A stretch of 64,000 nucleotides of DNA from Porphyromonas vaginalis (GTDB lineage: Bacteria; Bacteroidota; Bacteroidia; Bacteroidales; Porphyromonadaceae), in NCBI RefSeq assembly GCF_958301595.1, contig NZ_CATQJU010000001.1, forward strand, positions 682,001-746,000, given 5' to 3'. The position numbers and the translations under genes were made by a program. Position 1 is the stretch's first letter. Every line of letters starts with the position of its first letter. Under the pieces are notes generated by a model. That model searched no databases and was not told the origin of the DNA. It saw nothing but the letters and a program-made list of their open reading frames with translations. Below are positions 47,462 to 57,591 of this stretch, piece after piece.

Positions 47462-49347
47462 GGGGCTGTGTCAATAGTCCATTTGTCGTTTGAGAGAGGG
47501 GGGAGGCTGGGAATTTTGTTAAGCAGCGATGCTGAAGACGTTTTTCGACAAGTAGGGCTTGAAGTGTGTAAAAGTGATCGTCTCGGAGCGCTCAACGCCC
47601 TCTTTGCCTCTCGAAGTGGCGTCTTGAGAGGGTAAAGGGTCATTTTCTTGCGTTTTCTTGAGTTGGGCAGCCACTTTTTTGAGATTGAAGGCTATGGCGA
47701 AAAAGGCAAAGTCCATCAGAACTTTGTCTTGACCGAAGTGACGGAAGCGCCGATAGTGCATGTTGTTTTTCATCTGTCCAAAGACTGACTCGGGTTCCAC
47801 AGATCGTCGCTTTCGATGCTTGATGCCTTTATCTGAGGTGAGCAGTGTACGAGCTTTTTGCTTGTAGCTGTTAAGGCGATGGTTCACGCTGATCTTGCGC
47901 CTATCTTCTTTTCCTTTGTAGCATTGACTTCGTAATGGGCAACCTCTACAGTTTTTTGCTTCGTAGATAGAGCTCTCTGAAGTATAGCCCGTGCTGGTCT
48001 TTGTGGTCGTAGTCTCACGGAACTCTAGATGCTGTCCCATCGGGCAGACGTAATAGTTTTCCTGAGCGTTGTAGTATAAATGCTCTGGGAGAAAGGGGTT
48101 GTTTTTGTAGCGTGGACGCTGCTCTTGATGAAAGTAATTGTACTTGACGTAAGCATCCATTTCAGACTCGTCCATAAAGCGGTAGTTCTCCTCTGAACCA
48201 TAGCCTGCATCAGCTACAACCGTGGTCGGCAGATGATCGTAACGCTCTTGAAAGCTTTCTACAAATGGTATGAGAGTACAGGTGTCCGAGGGGTTGGGAA
48301 AGAGAGCATAGTCTGTGATAATTTGGTTTTCTGTAGCAATCTGTAGGTTGTACCCAGGCTTAGCGAGACCTTTACCTTTGGCGTCTTCTTTCATACGCAT
48401 AAAAGTCGCATCGGGGTCAGTCTTAGACATAGAGTTGCGCTTGCCTAGTTGGTCGAGACGTTGGTCGTACTCAGCTAGCTTGTCTCGGTGCTCCTCTAAG
48501 GTTTTAATCTGCTTTTTGCGCTTTCTATGTTCGGCTTTCGCCTCTTTGGTTTCAGGAGCGGGTTCCTTGTCAAGAGCTTCCTTGAGCTCCTCCACGATAG
48601 AGGTCAGCTCAGTCGGAGTAAACTCTACGACCTCTGGCTTGGCTTGCTGATCCTGGATGATGACATCATCGACTTGTTGCAGTAGGACACGCAACTTCTC
48701 CATCAGGTTTGACCGATAGCGCTCTACGTTCTTTCGCCAAACGAAGGTGTATTTGTTTGCCTTAGACTCGATCTTTGTCCCATCGATATACTCAACATCT
48801 AAAGAGATCAGACCTCTCTCTGCTAGTAGGAGTACCAGTTGTGTAAAGATCTCATTGATCTCTCGCTTGACACGATTGCGAAAGCGATTGATCGTGACGA
48901 AGTCAGGCTTCTCACCACCAGCGAGCCAGATGAAATGCGTATCTCTGAGGAGGCGCTTTTCCATCTCACGGCAGGAGTATACATTGTTCATATAGGCGTA
49001 GATGATCACCTTGAGCATCATCTTAGGGTGATAGGGGCTGCGACCCATCGTGTAGTAAAGTTTTTTGAATGGCTCTAAATCCAAACCATCCACAATAGCA
49101 CTGATGAAACGCACAGGATCATCCTCGGCAATGTCCTTGTCGACTCTTTCTGGGAAAAGGACTATCTGATTCTGTATATAGGGTCGGAAGTGTCGTTTTT
49201 CCATTAGTTAGGAACCTCTCGTTTATTCTGCTAAGTTACTAAAAACTAACTAGATAAGCAAGTGTTTAGCTCTAAAATAAACACCGAAAGATGCAAGATC
49301 CTCTGTCTTTTACTTTCTGCTGGGGGAGAGACTTTTGACACAGCCCC
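47462..49347 (-). mobile_element. IS1182-family insertion sequence
   Basis: Ends ggggctgtgtcaatagtc (47462) and the complement of gacttttgacacagcccc (-49347) form inverted repeats of about 18 bp with one mismatch. One full transposase gene is inside. I could not see a clear target duplication. It separates the ribosomal block from the LRR gene. Confidence 0.85.
47519..49204 (-). CDS. IS1182-family transposase
   Basis: A 561-residue protein, full family length. N-terminal DUF772-type region (PYHPKMMLKVIIYAYMNNVY, RDTHFIWLAGG, TINRFRNR). DDE residues: Asp in YIDGTKIESKANKYTFVW, Asp in VADAGYGSEENYRF, Glu in SVEPESVFGQMKNN. A cysteine cluster (NCRGCPLRSQCYKG) is typical. Intact, so potentially active. 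The strand is the same as the ribosomal genes. Confidence 0.95.
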   Translation of the reverse strand: MEKRHFRPYIQNQIVLFPERVDKDIAEDDPVRFISAIVDGLDLEPFKKLYYTMGRSPYHPKMMLKVIIYAYMNNVYSCREMEKRLLRDTHFIWLAGGEKPDFVTINRFRNRVKREINEIFTQLVLLLAERGLISLDVEYIDGTKIESKANKYTFVWRKNVERYRSNLMEKLRVLLQQVDDVIIQDQQAKPEVVEFTPTELTSIVEELKEALDKEPAPETKEAKAEHRKRKKQIKTLEEHRDKLAEYDQRLDQLGKRNSMSKTDPDATFMRMKEDAKGKGLAKPGYNLQIATENQIITDYALFPNPSDTCTLIPFVESFQERYDHLPTTVVADAGYGSEENYRFMDESEMDAYVKYNYFHQEQRPRYKNNPFLPEHLYYNAQENYYVCPMGQHLEFRETTTTKTSTGYTSESSIYEAKNCRGCPLRSQCYKGKEDRRKISVNHRLNSYKQKARTLLTSDKGIKHRKRRSVEPESVFGQMKNNMHYRRFRHFGQDKVLMDFAFFAIAFNLKKVAAQLKKTQENDPLPSQDATSRGKEGVERSETITFTHFKPYLSKNVFSIAA

Positions 49348-49639
49348 GTCCCCGTTAAAACCCCGACGCTGTTTCGCTTTGACACAACGGACGCCCTCCC
49401 GCTAGACACTCCCGTGCGTCCCTACACATCGTTACTCGTCTCGCTCTAGCCTTCAATCGCTAACCTCTAAATCCCTCCGATCACTCTGATAAGAAAGGAC
49501 CTCGCTAGAGGTCCGACGCATCGTAGCCGTCGGTCGGAGGGGCTACGGCCCCGAACGACCGATGGATAGGCGAATGTGGTAGGAGGTCGACCCCTTGCGG
49601 GTCGGACTAGACGTAGCTCACCAAGCCAGAAGGCTCTTA
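49348..49639. other. GC-rich palindromic spacer after the IS1182 element
   Basis: No gene. Contains several short stems: ggacctc gctagaggtcc (49497-), ggaggggctacggcccc and cgaccccttgcgggtcg, mostly within 49495-49610. Their pattern differs from the CACGTG family. I cannot assign them to a known repeat. Confidence 0.45.
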
Positions 49640-50458
49640 CTATAGAACTTCCCAGTTTTTCTTCCTTGCAGTAGTTACGTCAGCAGCGCTACACCTGTTT
49701 TTATCCCTTTTCTCAAAGGAGCGATCTATCACAAAAAAAACACCCCTACTTTTTTTCCTTCGATTGGGAAGACTATTCACCAACTTGGTCATAGCCTTGC
49801 CATTGATACTGTTACTGAAGCAATAAAGATCAACCAACCTAGCACACCCAGATATGTTCAAGTCAGTCAGCTTATTGTAGTTGCAGTAAAGCGTTTCCAA
49901 GGCGGTGTTCTTTGACACGTCCAAGCTCGTCAGTTGATTGCTGGCGCACCCAAGCTCTGTCAAGGCGGTGCTCTTTGACACGTCCAAGCTCGTCAGTTGA
50001 TTGAAGGAGCAGTCAAGCGTTGTCAAGGCGGTGCTCCTTGACACGTCTAAACTCGTCAGTTGATTGTTGGAGCAGGAAAGCATTTTCAAGGCAGTACAAC
50101 CCGACACGTCCAAGCTCGTTAGTTGATTGAAAACGCACACAAGTTCTGTCAAAGCGATACAGCCCGAGACGTCCAAGTTGGTCAGTTGATTCCAAGAGCA
50201 GTCAAGCTCTGTTACGTCGCCACGGATGGTGATCGTTTGGCTAGTAATCCTGTGGGACTTGCGATCGAGATTGTCCGTTTTCCCAGCCTCTTGAGCCCCC
50301 TCAATGGTGACGTTGCCATTGGCTTTGATGCCCAAATAGATTTCCTCACCGACCCTCTGAGAGGTGGTCATGGTGATGACTCCTTGGGCGAGGAGGGAGG
50401 TGAAAGTGAGGAGCGTGCCGAGGAGAACGAAGAGCCAGATGCGTAGATGTTTGCTCAT
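49640..50458 (-). CDS. Secreted leucine-rich-repeat protein
   Basis: A 272-residue protein. Signal peptide (WLFVLLGTLLTFTSLLAQG). From about residue 85, six or so 21-residue LRR units of the form LTSLDVSxxTALTxLxCxxNQ, the type common in Bacteroidetes surface proteins. The units are encoded by near-identical 63-base DNA repeats. After the repeats is a capping region (MTKLVNSLPNR, VFFVIDRSFEKRDKNRCS) that in homologues is followed by further sequence and a sorting tail; here translation stops soon after at NWEVL, so the protein may be truncated. Confidence 0.8.
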   Translation of the reverse strand: MSKHLRIWLFVLLGTLLTFTSLLAQGVITMTTSQRVGEEIYLGIKANGNVTIEGAQEAGKTDNLDRKSHRITSQTITIRGDVTELDCSWNQLTNLDVSGCIALTELVCVFNQLTSLDVSGCTALKMLSCSNNQLTSLDVSRSTALTTLDCSFNQLTSLDVSKSTALTELGCASNQLTSLDVSKNTALETLYCNYNKLTDLNISGCARLVDLYCFSNSINGKAMTKLVNSLPNRRKKSRGVFFVIDRSFEKRDKNRCSAADVTTARKKNWEVL

Positions 50459-50689
50459 AGTGTAGCTAGAGATCAGAGGCTAGAGATTAGAAGTGGGGGA
50501 AGCTGTGAAGGCTCGGCCGTGTGAGTGATGTTTTCTGCGAAGTTATACCTTTATTGCGAGTTGAGCAAGAGGAAGGGACGAGTAGCTGGTGTAGGGACGA
50601 ACGGTGAGTGTTTAGCGGGAGGGTGTCCCTACATTTCGCTACACGTCAAATGGGCTACACGTCTCTCCTCGGGAGGAAATCGGGAAGCG

Positions 50690-50733
50690 TCAGGGAGGTT
50701 GAGTTCACTATATATAATAAGGTGTCACCCCTG
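50690..50733. repeat. Partial end of the ISAs1-type miniature element
   Basis: gttgagttcactatata and ataaggtgtcacccctg match the right ends of the copies at 24327 and 62618. The left end is not recognisable. Confidence 0.5.
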
Positions 50734-50736
50734 CCC

Positions 50737-51083
50737 TCTAATTTCTAACTTCTCCCCTCTAATCTCTAACTTCTAACCTCTAGTCTCTATTTACATATCT
50801 TTACGGGGAAATTCGTCCGATTCCCTCCTTTCTCGAATATCCACGTGGAAAATCTCAAATCTCCACGTGGGCGTCAAAAAATTCCTCCGAAGTTTCATTT
50901 GATTCCTCCGAAGTTTCATTTCATTCTTCCGAAGTTTTATTTCGCGCTCACGTGGAGGATTTTCTTTTTCCACCTGGATATTTCAAAATCTCCACGTGGA
51001 AATCACTTTTCCCCGACACGGTGTCGTTTCGATATGTAGTCGGTTCTAAATTATTGTAGCGAGCTAGCGTCGAATTTTCCAAG
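50737..51083 (+). repeat. CACGTG modular repeat, copy 3 (rearranged)
   Basis: Palindromes or variants at 50841, 50863, 50948 (TCACGTGG), 50970 (CCACCTGG) and 50992: spacings 22, 85, 22, 22, the mirror order of copies 1, 2 and 4. The spacer at 50978-50991 is the exact reverse complement of the corresponding 14-base spacer in copy 1 (4621-4634), while the central TCCGAAGTTTCATTT module keeps its orientation. Ends as in the other copies. Confidence 0.8.
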
Positions 51084-51184
51084 CTAGGGGTGACGCATCA
51101 TAATCGCTCTATCAGGAACTACACGTAACGACAAATGAAGAATAAAGAGGTCGATGAGTTCATTGTATATAATGCGTCAGTCCT
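51084..51184. mobile_element. About 100-bp miniature element, ISAs1-type ends, copy 2
   Basis: ctaggggtgacgcatcata at the left and the complement of tataatgcgtcagtcct at the right; interior atcgctctatcaggaactaca shared with the other copies. It lies directly after a CACGTG repeat rather than before it. Confidence 0.65.
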
Positions 51185-51238
51185 AACCTCTAACCTCTAA
51201 TCTCTCACCTCTAATCTCTAATTTCGTACCTTAGCGAC

Positions 51239-52234
51239 ATGAAATGCTCTCGAAGAGATGAGATACGTCGTGATCCGACTCGTATGAGGAGGCTCCTACG
51301 CACCATAACGCTGTCGCTATGGGGGGCGGTCCTCGTGGGTGTCGTCTACTACTTTGCCGTGGTCTATCGAGCACCTCAGACTAAGACGGATCGTGTAGAG
51401 ACCCGCTCTCAGACGGAATGGCACGATGTGCCGATTGCGGAGGTGGGGGCTGGAGAGGCCTACGAAGAGCTGGAGCAGTACAGCACACTCTATGCGCTGG
51501 AGTACCTGCTGGACGATGACTCGATATGGCCCAATGTGGAAGCAAACAGGCTGCAGCTCTTCGATCTTTACGAAGGGGAGGAAGACGACGAAGAAGAGGA
51601 CGTAATAGTGGTGTCGACAAAATCTACCTCGACGTCTAAGGCTTTGGCAGACAAGTCACAAGCACAGTCTCCCAGGCGTCAGGGTATGATCTCTGAGTGG
51701 GACTACCTCTTTCAGCGGTATGGTGAGCGGTATGGTTGGGACTGGTGTGTCTTAGCGGCGATAGCTTATCAGGAGTCCAAGTTTCGTGCAGAGATCGTCG
51801 GCATGGGAGGAGCCACGGGGCTGATGGGTATCATGCCCGCTACGGGGCGTCGCTATGGATACAGTCGTGCTAAGCTCAAGCATGCCGAGAGCTCCGTCCG
51901 CATAGCCTGCATGGCGCTGCAAGACTTCGGTCGCGCCTTTGCCCATATCACTGATCCGGAGCAACGGATGAAGTTTACCCTCGCCTCTTACAATTCGGGC
52001 AGTGCGCATGTCCTCGATGCGCGTCGTCTGGCGGAGGACGCAGGCTTAGACCCTGATCGCTGGGACGGCTCTGTGGAGCTCTATATGGTTCGCCTGAACG
52101 AGCCGAAGTACTACAACCATCCACTCGTGCAGCATGGTCGTGCTAATGGCGATCACACGGTGCGCTATGTGACAGAGGTTTTCACCCGAGCGCAATCTTA
52201 TAAATCGAAAGTTCAATATGCTACAGCTGAATAA
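51239..52234 (+). CDS. Membrane-anchored lytic transglycosylase
   Basis: A 331-residue protein. One N-terminal membrane segment (residues about 22-43), an acidic linker (EGEEDDEEEDVIVV) and a C-terminal SLT domain. The catalytic Glu179 is in IAYQESKF, followed by GGATGLMGIMPATGRRYG and TLASYNSGSAHVLDARR. It resembles the catalytic module of MltF and cleaves peptidoglycan. A TACCTTAG sequence at 51227 abuts the ATG; if it is the -7 box, translation more likely starts at the in-frame ATG at 51284 (MRRLLRT), which gives a cleaner anchor. Its 3' end overlaps the next gene by 17 bases. Confidence 0.85.
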   Translation: MKCSRRDEIRRDPTRMRRLLRTITLSLWGAVLVGVVYYFAVVYRAPQTKTDRVETRSQTEWHDVPIAEVGAGEAYEELEQYSTLYALEYLLDDDSIWPNVEANRLQLFDLYEGEEDDEEEDVIVVSTKSTSTSKALADKSQAQSPRRQGMISEWDYLFQRYGERYGWDWCVLAAIAYQESKFRAEIVGMGGATGLMGIMPATGRRYGYSRAKLKHAESSVRIACMALQDFGRAFAHITDPEQRMKFTLASYNSGSAHVLDARRLAEDAGLDPDRWDGSVELYMVRLNEPKYYNHPLVQHGRANGDHTVRYVTEVFTRAQSYKSKVQYATAE

Positions 52235-54119
52235 TGTCTCTCTAAGTTTCGGCAATAGAGTCCTCTTTGCGGACATCTCGCTCTCGCTCCTAGAGGGTGA
52301 CAAGGTAGGGCTCGTTGGGGTCAATGGGACGGGCAAGTCCTCGCTACTACGTATCATCATGGGCGAGCTAGAGCCAGACAGCGGGACGATCACGCGACGC
52401 AATGGGCTACGCATCGGCTACCTCTCTCAGCAACATCGCTTTGCAGAGGGGGTGCGGGTGATTGATGCGGTCTTTTCGCCCCATGACCCCACGGCGCATC
52501 TCGTGGGTGCCTGGCAGAGTGCCGTGGAGCGAGGCGATGCGGAGGCTCAGGAGCGACTTCTACCCGATATGGATCGTCTCTCCGCGTGGCAATATGAACA
52601 GGAGGCGACAGCCATACTGCACGCCCTACGTATCACTGATGTGGAGCGTCCTATGGAGCTGCTCTCTGGCGGTGAGGTCAAGCGGGTAGCACTTGCCGGA
52701 GTCTTGCTCCAGCAGCCTGATCTCTTGATCCTCGATGAGCCGACGAACCACCTAGACCTAGAGGTGATCGAGTGGCTCGAGGGTTACCTTTCGCGCTCAC
52801 GGCTCACGCTCCTACTGGTGACTCACGACCGCTACTTCCTCGATCACATCTGTACCCGTATCGTGGAGATGGATCAGCAGCAGCTTTATAACTATGAGGG
52901 CAACTATGAGACCTTCCTCACCAAACGTCAGGAGCGTCTAGAGCAAATGGCGCAGACGAGTGACCGCCTGGCTAATATCTATCGTCAGGAGCTGGTCTGG
53001 ATGCGCGCTACCCCGCAAGCGCGAGGTGGTAAGCAGCGCGCCCGCAAGGAGCACTTTGCAGAGCTCTCGTCTGAACTCTCTCAGGCGCGGCAGATACTGC
53101 GTGAGCAGACGACCATCGAGCCTCTTCATTCGTCCGTTCGCCTAGGCAAGCAGGTGATTGAGCTGGAGGGTGTCTCCAAGAGCTTTGAGGAGTCGAAGCC
53201 ACTCATCCGAGACTTTGACTACACCTTCTCACGCAGAGATCGTGTCGGCATCGTCGGGCCCAATGGTTGTGGCAAGACGACTCTGCTTAAGATGATCATC
53301 GGCGAGCTAGAGCCTGACAGCGGGTCAGTGCTTATCGGCGAGACGGTGCAGGTCGGTTACTTCGGGCAGAAGTTACCGAGCTACGCCCCAGACAAGCGGG
53401 TGATCGACATAATCTCCGACATAGCCAGTCACATTACAGATCCTGTGACAGGTCAGTCGGTCTCAGCTACGCAATTACTGCAGAGGTTTCTCTTCACCAG
53501 TGATCGTATCTACACGCCTGTATCGCTGCTCAGTGGCGGTGAGCTCAGACGACTCTATCTCTGTACGGTGCTGATGGCTAGCCCTAATCTGCTCATACTC
53601 GATGAGCCGACGAATGATCTAGACATAACAACGCTGGGCGTGCTGGAGAGCTATCTTAGCTCCTTCGAGGGTGTCCTTATTATTGTGACGCACGACCGCT
53701 ACTTCCTGGACAAGCTCGTGGAGCACCTTTTCGTTTTCGAGCGGGGAGGGCATATTCGCGACTTCCCGGGCAACTTTACCCAGTATCGTCTGCAGCAAGA
53801 GGTCGAAGCGCAGCAAGCTGCTGGGCAGGCTACGCCACAGGAGACCAAAAGTGCTGCACCCGCAGCCAGTCAGGCGACTCGGCAAGGCAATCGAAAGAAG
53901 CGACGCAGCTATCGTGAGGAGCAAGAGTTTCAGCAGCTGGAGCAGCAGATCCCGCAGCTCGAGAGACGCATTGCGGAACTGGAGCAGCGGATGTCTTCGG
54001 GGAGCCTTAGCAACGAAGAGCTGCTCAAAGCGGGTGAGGATATCGCACAGGCGCAGCAAGAGATGGAGCAGGCGTCTGAGCGTTGGTTTGAACTAGCCGC
54101 TATCGAAGAGGAAGCATGA
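52218..54119 (+). CDS. ABC-F family ATPase
   Basis: A 633-residue protein with two ATPase domains and no membrane segments. First domain: GVNGTGKSS, LSGGEVKRVAL, LDEPTNHLD. Second: GPNGCGKTT, LSGGELRRLYL, LDEPTNDLD. A linker between them and a coiled C-terminal region rich in Gln/Glu (EQQIPQLERRIAELEQRM) match the Uup/YdiF-type ABC-F group, which acts on ribosomes or, for Uup, on DNA branch structures. Overlaps the genes on both sides (17 and 4 bases). Confidence 0.92.
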   Translation: MLQLNNVSLSFGNRVLFADISLSLLEGDKVGLVGVNGTGKSSLLRIIMGELEPDSGTITRRNGLRIGYLSQQHRFAEGVRVIDAVFSPHDPTAHLVGAWQSAVERGDAEAQERLLPDMDRLSAWQYEQEATAILHALRITDVERPMELLSGGEVKRVALAGVLLQQPDLLILDEPTNHLDLEVIEWLEGYLSRSRLTLLLVTHDRYFLDHICTRIVEMDQQQLYNYEGNYETFLTKRQERLEQMAQTSDRLANIYRQELVWMRATPQARGGKQRARKEHFAELSSELSQARQILREQTTIEPLHSSVRLGKQVIELEGVSKSFEESKPLIRDFDYTFSRRDRVGIVGPNGCGKTTLLKMIIGELEPDSGSVLIGETVQVGYFGQKLPSYAPDKRVIDIISDIASHITDPVTGQSVSATQLLQRFLFTSDRIYTPVSLLSGGELRRLYLCTVLMASPNLLILDEPTNDLDITTLGVLESYLSSFEGVLIIVTHDRYFLDKLVEHLFVFERGGHIRDFPGNFTQYRLQQEVEAQQAAGQATPQETKSAAPAASQATRQGNRKKRRSYREEQEFQQLEQQIPQLERRIAELEQRMSSGSLSNEELLKAGEDIAQAQQEMEQASERWFELAAIEEEA

Positions 54120-55363
54120 GACTAAGACTACCCATCTGGCTGGCTCGCCAGCTATACAGTCGCGATAATCGTCATCACAGCAAGGTATACGCCTTGGTGC
54201 GCTTTGCGATCCCAGCCATAGCACTGAGCCTAGCGGTCATGCTCCTAGGCATTGCGATCATGGACGGCTTTCAGTACAGCGTCCGTGATACGGTGCGGCT
54301 CGTGACAGGCGATGTGATCCTCTGCGAGTATGGCAAGCAGCCGATAGACCTAGACAATGTGATCACCCTCACGCCCCAGATGACACAGCGGATGAACGAG
54401 ATGCCTGAGATAGCCGCCGTGCGCCCCGTCCGTACAGCTGTCGGCATGATCAAGACCGACAGTACCTATCAGGGGGTGGCTGTCACGGGGGTAGACGACT
54501 TCACATTCCTCGAGCCACTCTGCGCTATGGGCGACTTGTCCGACACGACACTTGCTGAGGGGGCTAATCCGATCGTCCTGCCTAAAGCCTCTGCGCAGAA
54601 GCTCGGACTAACGATCGGTGACAAGGTCGTGCTCTACTTCCTAGGTGACAAGGTCTCTGTGCGCTCCTTTACGCTGATAGCGATACTGGAACTGACCAAT
54701 ACGGCGCAGCCACTTGCCTATGTGACCAACGACCTGCTAGGACGTGTAGGGGACTGGCAACAAGATCAGTACACACGCATTGAGATCCTCGCAAAGAACA
54801 CGGACCGCTCGCTCCTAGATATGGAGACCTCGCTCTCAGACAAGTTAATTCAGTCGCTCTCGGAGCCAGGCGTCACACATGAGACCTTAGGAATCTACAC
54901 TGGCTCTCAGATCAATGGTGGGGTCTACCAGTGGATCGACTCGCTACGTCCGAATGTGCAGATATTACTGGTGCTGATGGCTCTGGTGGCAGCCTTTACA
55001 ATGATCAACGCGCTCCTGATCATTATCCTAGACCTGACGCAGACCATCGGCTTGCTCAAGGCACTCGGCATGACCTACCGATCGCTCACGACGATGAGCT
55101 TGGCGATTGCTCTGCGCATCATCGCCTGGGGGATGCTCTGGGGCAACCTCCTGGCGGGCGTCATCATCTGGAGCCAGTACCAGTGGCAATGGCTCACGCT
55201 CGACCCAAATGTCTACTACATCTCGCACGTTGCGATGCGCATCCGCCCTGTGGCGTGGATCGTGGTCAACGTGGCAACGCTCTTGCTCTGTCTCCTGCTC
55301 TTACTCCTCCCAGCACGCATCATCCAGCGGATCTCACCGACGACGGCACTTCGCTTCGAATAA
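54116..55363 (+). CDS. LolC/LolE-like ABC transporter permease
   Basis: A 415-residue FtsX-family permease. One N-terminal helix (residues about 28-50, IPAIALSLAVMLLGIAIM), a periplasmic domain of roughly 230 residues and three C-terminal helices, the LolC/E layout for lipoprotein release or other envelope export. The ATP-binding partner is not adjacent. Start overlaps the ABC-F stop (ATGA). Confidence 0.85.
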   Translation: MRLRLPIWLARQLYSRDNRHHSKVYALVRFAIPAIALSLAVMLLGIAIMDGFQYSVRDTVRLVTGDVILCEYGKQPIDLDNVITLTPQMTQRMNEMPEIAAVRPVRTAVGMIKTDSTYQGVAVTGVDDFTFLEPLCAMGDLSDTTLAEGANPIVLPKASAQKLGLTIGDKVVLYFLGDKVSVRSFTLIAILELTNTAQPLAYVTNDLLGRVGDWQQDQYTRIEILAKNTDRSLLDMETSLSDKLIQSLSEPGVTHETLGIYTGSQINGGVYQWIDSLRPNVQILLVLMALVAAFTMINALLIIILDLTQTIGLLKALGMTYRSLTTMSLAIALRIIAWGMLWGNLLAGVIIWSQYQWQWLTLDPNVYYISHVAMRIRPVAWIVVNVATLLLCLLLLLLPARIIQRISPTTALRFE

Positions 55364-55375
55364 CTACGACTGACT

Positions 55376-56296
55376 ATGACGAAAAGCTCTACCGCTCCTC
55401 ACCGAGGAGGTTGCATACAGACGATCTTTCAGGAGATAAAGGTTCTCTTACTGGGGTTCAGTCAAGTGTTTCTCTTGCAAAGTGCTTTGTCAGGCACCTT
55501 GATCTTGGTAGGACTCTTCTGCAACTCTTGGCAGCTCGCACTCTTAGCTCTCCTGGGCTGTTTGGTCTCTAGGGCGGTCGCTTCGCTCTGGCGAGACACG
55601 AAGTCGGAGATAGCCGATGGCCTCTACGGCTTCAACGGCACCTTGGTGGGTATCGCCATAGGAGTCTACTGGGAGATCAGTTGGCTCTCGATCCTTCTGC
55701 TGGTGGTCGGAGCTGCTCTCTCCACATGGTTGGCGCGAGCCTTCCGCCGGCATGCTCAGCTACCCGGGCTGACAGCACCTTTTATCATCGCTGTGTGGGT
55801 GCTACTCCTCGTGAGCATGCTAGCTCCGCAAGGGGTAGGACTCCTCGACTCTGTGGCGCAGCTAGAGGAGGGGCAGTCACAGTGGCGGATGCTCGGGGTA
55901 GCACTTGGGGATAGTGTCGGGCAGGTGATGTTTCAGGCGAATGTCTTGACCGGCATCCTCTTCTTCCTGGCTATCGTCTGGGAGTCACGTCGCAAAGCTC
56001 TCTACACCTTGCTGGGAGTCCTCATTCCGATGCTTGCGATCCCCTTTGTACCGGAGACTGTATGGCGCGAAGGCTTGCTAGGCTACAACGCCGTGCTCTG
56101 TGCCATCTATTGGGCCAGTACGAGCGAGCGACACTTGCTCTACGCAGTCGTCTCCGTAGTGCTCTCTGTACTCCTAGAGCTACTCGCTCTCTATGCAGGT
56201 TTGATCCCGCTGACGGCTCCTTTTGTGCTGTCTGTATGGGGCGTGGTACAAGCTCAGCGATGGCGAAAGGTTGCACCGCAATCATTTAATGCTTAA
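55376..56296 (+). CDS. Urea transporter family protein
   Basis: A 306-residue membrane protein of the UT family: many hydrophobic helices, YGFNGTLVGIAIGVYW and the family motif LPGLTAPFIIAVW in two symmetric halves (the second half has LLGYNAVLCAIYW and LTAPFVLSVWGVV). These are urea channels. No urease genes are in the window. It starts 12 bases after the permease. The GAPDH promoter lies inside its last codons. Confidence 0.85.
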   Translation: MTKSSTAPHRGGCIQTIFQEIKVLLLGFSQVFLLQSALSGTLILVGLFCNSWQLALLALLGCLVSRAVASLWRDTKSEIADGLYGFNGTLVGIAIGVYWEISWLSILLLVVGAALSTWLARAFRRHAQLPGLTAPFIIAVWVLLLVSMLAPQGVGLLDSVAQLEEGQSQWRMLGVALGDSVGQVMFQANVLTGILFFLAIVWESRRKALYTLLGVLIPMLAIPFVPETVWREGLLGYNAVLCAIYWASTSERHLLYAVVSVVLSVLLELLALYAGLIPLTAPFVLSVWGVVQAQRWRKVAPQSFNA

Positions 56297-56301
56297 CTTT
56301 G
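56271..56301 (+). promoter_or_regulatory. GAPDH promoter
   Basis: TTG (56271-56273), 20 bases, TAACTTTG (56294-56301), overlapping the end of the urea transporter gene. About 90 bases of leader to the ATG. Confidence 0.7.
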
Positions 56302-56372
56302 TACGAGTAATAGGAGTGTTCCCTCCTAGGGGAGCTTTCCGCCTTTGTGCAAACGCTTTGCATACACATTAA

Positions 56373-57395
<1,023 letters not shown>

Positions 57396-57437
57396 TCACG
57401 CTAAGACTGGCGAAGAGTTTTCACTCTAAAACAATCG

Positions 57438-57500
57438 GACGCAAGGCGCAGATGGTAGGAAGAGCATCGAGTGCATCCCCTACCCCTGTGACTTGCGTCT
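57438..57500 (+). terminator. Terminator after GAPDH
   Basis: ggacgcaag at 57437 pairs with cttgcgtct ending 57500, with an inner ggtagg/cctacc stem, followed by cgcttttta. Confidence 0.75.
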
Positions 57501-57591
57501 CGCTTTTTACCCCTAAAGTGTATCACGAGCCGTGCAAGAGAGGCTTTTGTGGCAGTGATACCTTCCGTTACTCACATAAGATGATAAGCTG

